This document shows, in pieces, positions 60,131 to 64,000 of a stretch of 64,000 nucleotides of DNA (within the stretch, counting starts at the first letter, position 1; each line of letters starts with the position of its first letter). The position numbers were made by a program, and so were the translations under genes. The notes beneath the pieces were generated by a model. It had not been told where the DNA came from. It saw only the letters and a program-made list of their open reading frames with translations, and did not search any database. Source of the stretch: an uncultured Microbacterium sp. (GTDB lineage Bacteria; Actinomycetota; Actinomycetes; Actinomycetales; Microbacteriaceae); NCBI RefSeq assembly GCF_900078385.1, contig NZ_FLQR01000001.1, positions 620,001 to 684,000 of the forward strand, in the 5' to 3' direction.

Positions 60131-62440
60131 ATGGCCGATGAGCACACCGAAGATCCCACGTCCGACAACGAGCAGCCCGTCACGCTGAGCGACGCGCCCG
60201 CCGCCGAGCTCGCCGATGTCGTGACCTCCGTCGAAGCCGTCGAGGAGGATGCGCCGGGCGCGGACTCCGCGGAGGCTCCCGTCGAGGACGTGCCCCCGGC
60301 AGACGACGCGCCGAGCGTCGAGCCGGAGTCGGGCGCCCCGAGCGACGACGCGGCGCCTGCCGAGCCCGAGGCGCCCGCCGAGCCCGAGTCACCTGCCGAG
60401 CCCGAGGCGCCGGTCACGGCGGTGAGCCTCGGCCTGCTGCCGGAGGAGTTCGTCTCCGCCGTGTCGACGCAGCTCCTGTTCTACGCACCGGCGATCGCAC
60501 CGCTGCCGCCGCGGATCGCGGACGACGTCCGCGACGAGCCGGACGTCGAGTCGCCCTCGAGCGCCCGCCGGCGCAACCGCCGCCGCGGCGGTGCCGGCAC
60601 CGGCGAGGCCCCCGAGGAGGCGCCGGCACAGCCGCGCCGCCGGGCCGTCGAGCTGATCACCGAGCCGCAGCGCATCAAGGGCTCCACGCGCCTGGAGGCC
60701 AAGAAGCAGCGTCGCCGCGACGGGCGGGAGGCCGGCCGCCGCCGCCCCGTCGTCACCGAGGCGGAGTTCCTCGCGCGCCGCGAGGCCGTCGACCGCGACA
60801 TGATCGTCCGCTCCAAGAACGGCCGCATCCAGATCGCCGTCCTCGAGGACAACGTCCTCGTCGAGCACTACGTCGCCCGCAATCAGGATGCCTCGCTCAT
60901 CGGCAACGTCTACCTCGGCCGCGTGCAGAACGTGCTGCCGAGCATGGAGGCCGCGTTCGTCGACATCGGTCGCGGCCGCAACGCCGTGCTCTACTCGGGC
61001 GAGGTGGACTGGGATGCCGTCGAGACCGGCAACCAGCCCCGTCGCATCGAGCTAGCGCTGAAGTCCGGCGACCGCGTCCTCGTGCAGGTGACGAAGGACC
61101 CCGTCGGGCACAAGGGCGCGCGCCTGACGAGCCAGATCTCGCTCCCCGGCCGCTACCTCGTGTACGTGCCCGGCGGCAACATGAACGGGATCTCCCGCAA
61201 GCTCCCCGACACCGAGCGGGCGCGCCTCAAGCGCATCCTCAAAGAGGTCCTCCCCGAGTCCAGCGGCGTGATCGTCCGCACGGCCGCCGAGGGCGCGACC
61301 GAGGACCAGCTCACGCGTGACGTGCAGCGGCTCACGTCGCAGTGGGAGCACATCAGCGCGCAGCTGGAGAACATCCAGGCCCCGGCGCTGCTGCACTCCG
61401 AGCCCGACCTGCTCGTCAAGATCGTGCGTGACGTCTTCAACGAGGACTTCCGGAAGATGCTCATCCAGGGCGAGGACGCGCACCAGACGATCACGTCCTA
61501 CCTCGCCGGCGTCGCGCCGGACCTCATCGAGCGCATCGACAAGTACGAGGACGAGCAGGACCCGTTCGACCGGTTCCGCGTCACGGAGCAGATCGAGAAG
61601 GCGCTGGACCGCAAGGTCTGGCTGCCGTCCGGCGGCTCGCTCGTCATCGACCGCACCGAGGCCATGACGGTCGTCGACGTCAACACCGGCAAGTTCGTCG
61701 GCTCCGGGGGAAACCTCGAGGAGACGGTCACGAAGAACAACCTCGAGGCTGCGGAGGAGATCGTCCGGCAGCTGCGCCTCCGTGACATCGGCGGCATCAT
61801 CGTCGTCGACTTCATCGACATGGTCCTCGAGTCCAACCGCGACCTCGTGCTGCGTCGCCTCGTCGAGTGCCTGAGCCGTGACCGCACGAAGCACCAGGTC
61901 GCCGAGGTCACCTCGCTCGGCCTCGTGCAGATGACGCGCAAGAAGCTGGGACTCGGCCTGCTCGAGACCTTCAGCGAGGCGTGCGAGGTCTGCGCCGGAC
62001 GCGGTGTCATCGTGCACCACGACCCGGTCGTCAAGCACCGCGCGCCGCAGCAGAGCAGCTCTGCCCGCCGTCCGCGCCAGGCGCCCCCGGCTCCGGCCGG
62101 CAGCAACGGCGGGACGCACGTCATCACGGAGGGCGCGAAGTCGGCGCTCGCCCAGATCGCGGCATCCACCATCCACACCTCCGCCGACGACGCGGGGGAG
62201 CAGCAGCCCGTCGTCGAGGCTCCGGAGCCGGTGGAGCGCCCCAAGAAGTCGCGCAAGAAGAAGGTGGATGCCGCGCCGACGACGTCGCGGGCACCCAAGA
62301 CCGAGAAGGACCTGCTCCTGGAGACGGTCCTGAGCGCGCTGCCCGAGCCGAAGGCTCCCGGGCAGGGTCGCGCCCGTCGCCGTGTCACGACGGCCGCGCT
62401 CAGCGGCACGCCGGTGAGCGCCTCACCGTCCGAGGACTGA
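60131..62440 (+). CDS. rne: Ribonuclease E/G
   Basis: This 769-residue endoribonuclease matures rRNA/tRNA and starts mRNA decay. The first 200 residues are acidic and low-complexity (PAEPEAPAEPESPAEPEAP), typical of actinobacterial RNase E. The S1 domain is near 230-330 (VEHYVARNQDASLIGNVYLGRVQNVLPSMEAAFVDIG). Catalytic Asp residues are in TVVDVNTGKFVG and IVVDFIDM, and the zinc link is CEVCAGRG. The charged C-tail has KKSRKKK. AGGAG at 60116-60120 fits ATG 60131; an adjacent GTG at 60128 is possible. Confidence 0.94.
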   Translation: MADEHTEDPTSDNEQPVTLSDAPAAELADVVTSVEAVEEDAPGADSAEAPVEDVPPADDAPSVEPESGAPSDDAAPAEPEAPAEPESPAEPEAPVTAVSLGLLPEEFVSAVSTQLLFYAPAIAPLPPRIADDVRDEPDVESPSSARRRNRRRGGAGTGEAPEEAPAQPRRRAVELITEPQRIKGSTRLEAKKQRRRDGREAGRRRPVVTEAEFLARREAVDRDMIVRSKNGRIQIAVLEDNVLVEHYVARNQDASLIGNVYLGRVQNVLPSMEAAFVDIGRGRNAVLYSGEVDWDAVETGNQPRRIELALKSGDRVLVQVTKDPVGHKGARLTSQISLPGRYLVYVPGGNMNGISRKLPDTERARLKRILKEVLPESSGVIVRTAAEGATEDQLTRDVQRLTSQWEHISAQLENIQAPALLHSEPDLLVKIVRDVFNEDFRKMLIQGEDAHQTITSYLAGVAPDLIERIDKYEDEQDPFDRFRVTEQIEKALDRKVWLPSGGSLVIDRTEAMTVVDVNTGKFVGSGGNLEETVTKNNLEAAEEIVRQLRLRDIGGIIVVDFIDMVLESNRDLVLRRLVECLSRDRTKHQVAEVTSLGLVQMTRKKLGLGLLETFSEACEVCAGRGVIVHHDPVVKHRAPQQSSSARRPRQAPPAPAGSNGGTHVITEGAKSALAQIAASTIHTSADDAGEQQPVVEAPEPVERPKKSRKKKVDAAPTTSRAPKTEKDLLLETVLSALPEPKAPGQGRARRRVTTAALSGTPVSASPSED

Positions 62441-62467
62441 TCGTCCGCGCGCCCGCGGCTCGGCGCG

Positions 62468-62740
62468 TCAGAGCCCGCGGCGCTCGCGCGCGGTGACGCG
62501 CAGCCCCGAGCCGATGAGCCGGCGCACCAGCTCGTGACCGCTCACGCGCTGGGCGCCGCCCGCGACGAGCCGCTCCAGCGCGTCCTCCGGGACGTCGTAG
62601 TGGTCCAGGTCGAACGCCCGCGCGGGGATGCCGTGGGCGCGGGCGAACGCGTGCAGCTCGGCGAGATCGCTGTCGCTGACCAGGTGCGCCCACAGTCGCC
62701 CGTGGGCGGGCCACAGCGCTTCGTCGACGAGGATGGCCAC
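62468..62740 (-). CDS. DUF4031 family protein
   Basis: This 90-residue protein begins [37 protein letters not shown] and contains [33 protein letters not shown], matching the actinobacterial DUF4031 family. Function unknown. It is convergent with the RNase E/G gene and divergent from the rplU promoter. Confidence 0.82.
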   Translation of the reverse strand: MAILVDEALWPAHGRLWAHLVSDSDLAELHAFARAHGIPARAFDLDHYDVPEDALERLVAGGAQRVSGHELVRRLIGSGLRVTARERRGL

Positions 62741-62789
62741 GTCCCGATCCTAGGCACAGCGGCGATTCCGACACGCCAGGCCCGTGCTT

Positions 62790-62818
62790 TTGCCCTCCTG
62801 CACCGCATCCGGTAAAGT
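62790..62818 (+). promoter_or_regulatory. Promoter of rplU-rpmA
   Basis: TTGCCC (62790-62795), a 17-base spacer and TAAAGT (62813-62818) form a good housekeeping-sigma promoter, the clearest -35/-10 pair in the window. Confidence 0.75.
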
Positions 62819-62823
62819 GGACC

Positions 62824-62881
62824 CTTGGTGCGTCGCGTGTCGCTGGCCTATGGCGACCGAGAGCTTTGCTTCCGCACCAAG
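62824..62881 (+). ncRNA. Structured 5' leader of rplU
   Basis: Perfect 9-bp pairing of 62824-62832 with 62873-62881 encloses an inner GTCGC/GCGAC stem. It lies immediately downstream of the predicted transcription start and about 60 bases before the rplU start. Candidate L21 autoregulatory structure. Confidence 0.55.
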
Positions 62882-62943
62882 ACTTCCCAGTCTCACAAAG
62901 ACAAACGGAGCCGTGCGCTCCACAGAAGAAAAACAGGTGTGAA

Positions 62944-63252
62944 GTGGTTTACGCAGTTGTGCGCGCCGGTGGCCGTCAGGAAAAGGTCGAGGTCGGCACC
63001 ATCGTCGTGCTGGACCGCCAGCAGGCGAAGGTCGGCGACAAGATCGAGCTGCCCGCCGTCCTCTTCGTCGACGGCGACGCCGTGACGACCGACGCCGACA
63101 AGCTCGCGAAGGTCGTCGTCACCGCCGAGGTCCTCGGCGAGGAGCGCGGCCCCAAGATCGTGATCCAGAAGTTCAAGAACAAGACCGGCTACAAGAAGCG
63201 CCAGGGCCACCGTCAGGACCTCACGCGCGTCAAGATCACCGGCATCAAGTAA
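62944..63252 (+). CDS. rplU: 50S ribosomal protein L21
   Basis: This 102-residue ribosomal protein begins [26 protein letters not shown] and ends [13 protein letters not shown], the normal L21 length. GTG 62944 is the expected start; the longer upstream frame is leader. It is followed after 20 bases by rpmA, the universal L21-L27 pair. Confidence 0.97.
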   Translation: MVYAVVRAGGRQEKVEVGTIVVLDRQQAKVGDKIELPAVLFVDGDAVTTDADKLAKVVVTAEVLGEERGPKIVIQKFKNKTGYKKRQGHRQDLTRVKITGIK

Positions 63253-63272
63253 AGCCAGGGAGAGACGCAGAG

Positions 63273-64000
<728 letters not shown>

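Overview
The window is high-GC actinobacterial chromosome, most likely Microbacterium or a close Microbacteriaceae relative. The evidence is the base composition, dense gene packing with many ATGA/GTGA start-stop overlaps, many genes with a -10-like TANNNT only a few bases before the start codon, a translational-type T-box in front of ileS, paired clpP1-clpP2, and small actinobacterial families (DUF2017, DUF4031, DUF4233, DUF222/HNH). No database search was possible, so the genus is inferred.

Layout of the left arm (1-29.2 kb). The end of gatA and gatB come first, then dinB, a GerW-like protein and a P-loop protein. A leftward clpS/DUF2017/metallopeptidase cluster, tRNA-His, orn and tRNA-Arg follow. 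Next are a divergent YczE/MocR pair, msrA, an ssb paralogue, a lipoprotein, ettA and two thioesterases. A leftward mscS/truncated haemoglobin/flavin dehydrogenase operon, pepN and a sulP-arsR operon follow. The arm ends with rpiB, a Nei-type glycosylase, a PaiB-like protein, an amidohydrolase, dps, a gamma-carbonic anhydrase and an SOS-boxed DUF222/HNH gene.

The accessory region (29,423-39,015) is a 9.55-kb integrated element in the 3' half of tRNA-Gly(TCC), bounded by 43-bp direct repeats. It carries a canonical arm-binding tyrosine integrase next to attR and two excisionase-like HTH proteins. A four-gene lead-in feeds a D5-like SF3 primase-helicase, which is followed by an iteron-like, hairpin-bearing non-coding block that looks like a replication origin. 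Next comes a miniature tape-measure-like protein with a small partner. On the opposite strand are a short HTH gene, a 97-residue protein and a second tyrosine recombinase with a triplicated N-terminal core-binding-like domain. There is no terminase, portal, capsid, relaxase or conjugation gene. The best reading is a phage-satellite-like island that may act on the tail of a helper phage. An 18-bp box precedes its leftward transcription units, and a pair of dyad operators separates its divergent units.

The right arm (39-64 kb) is core genome again: a SnoaL-like protein, tRNA-Pro, tig, clpP1-clpP2, clpX, a DHFR-fold reductase, a GyrI-like protein, an M3 peptidase, a regulator/MFS operon, valS, a GNAT acetyltransferase and a pentapeptide-repeat-like protein. 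T-box-ileS-folC-DUF4233-ndk, a VKOR-like protein divergent from the RNase E/G gene with a long leader, and rplU-rpmA-obgE (cut by the window end) finish it.
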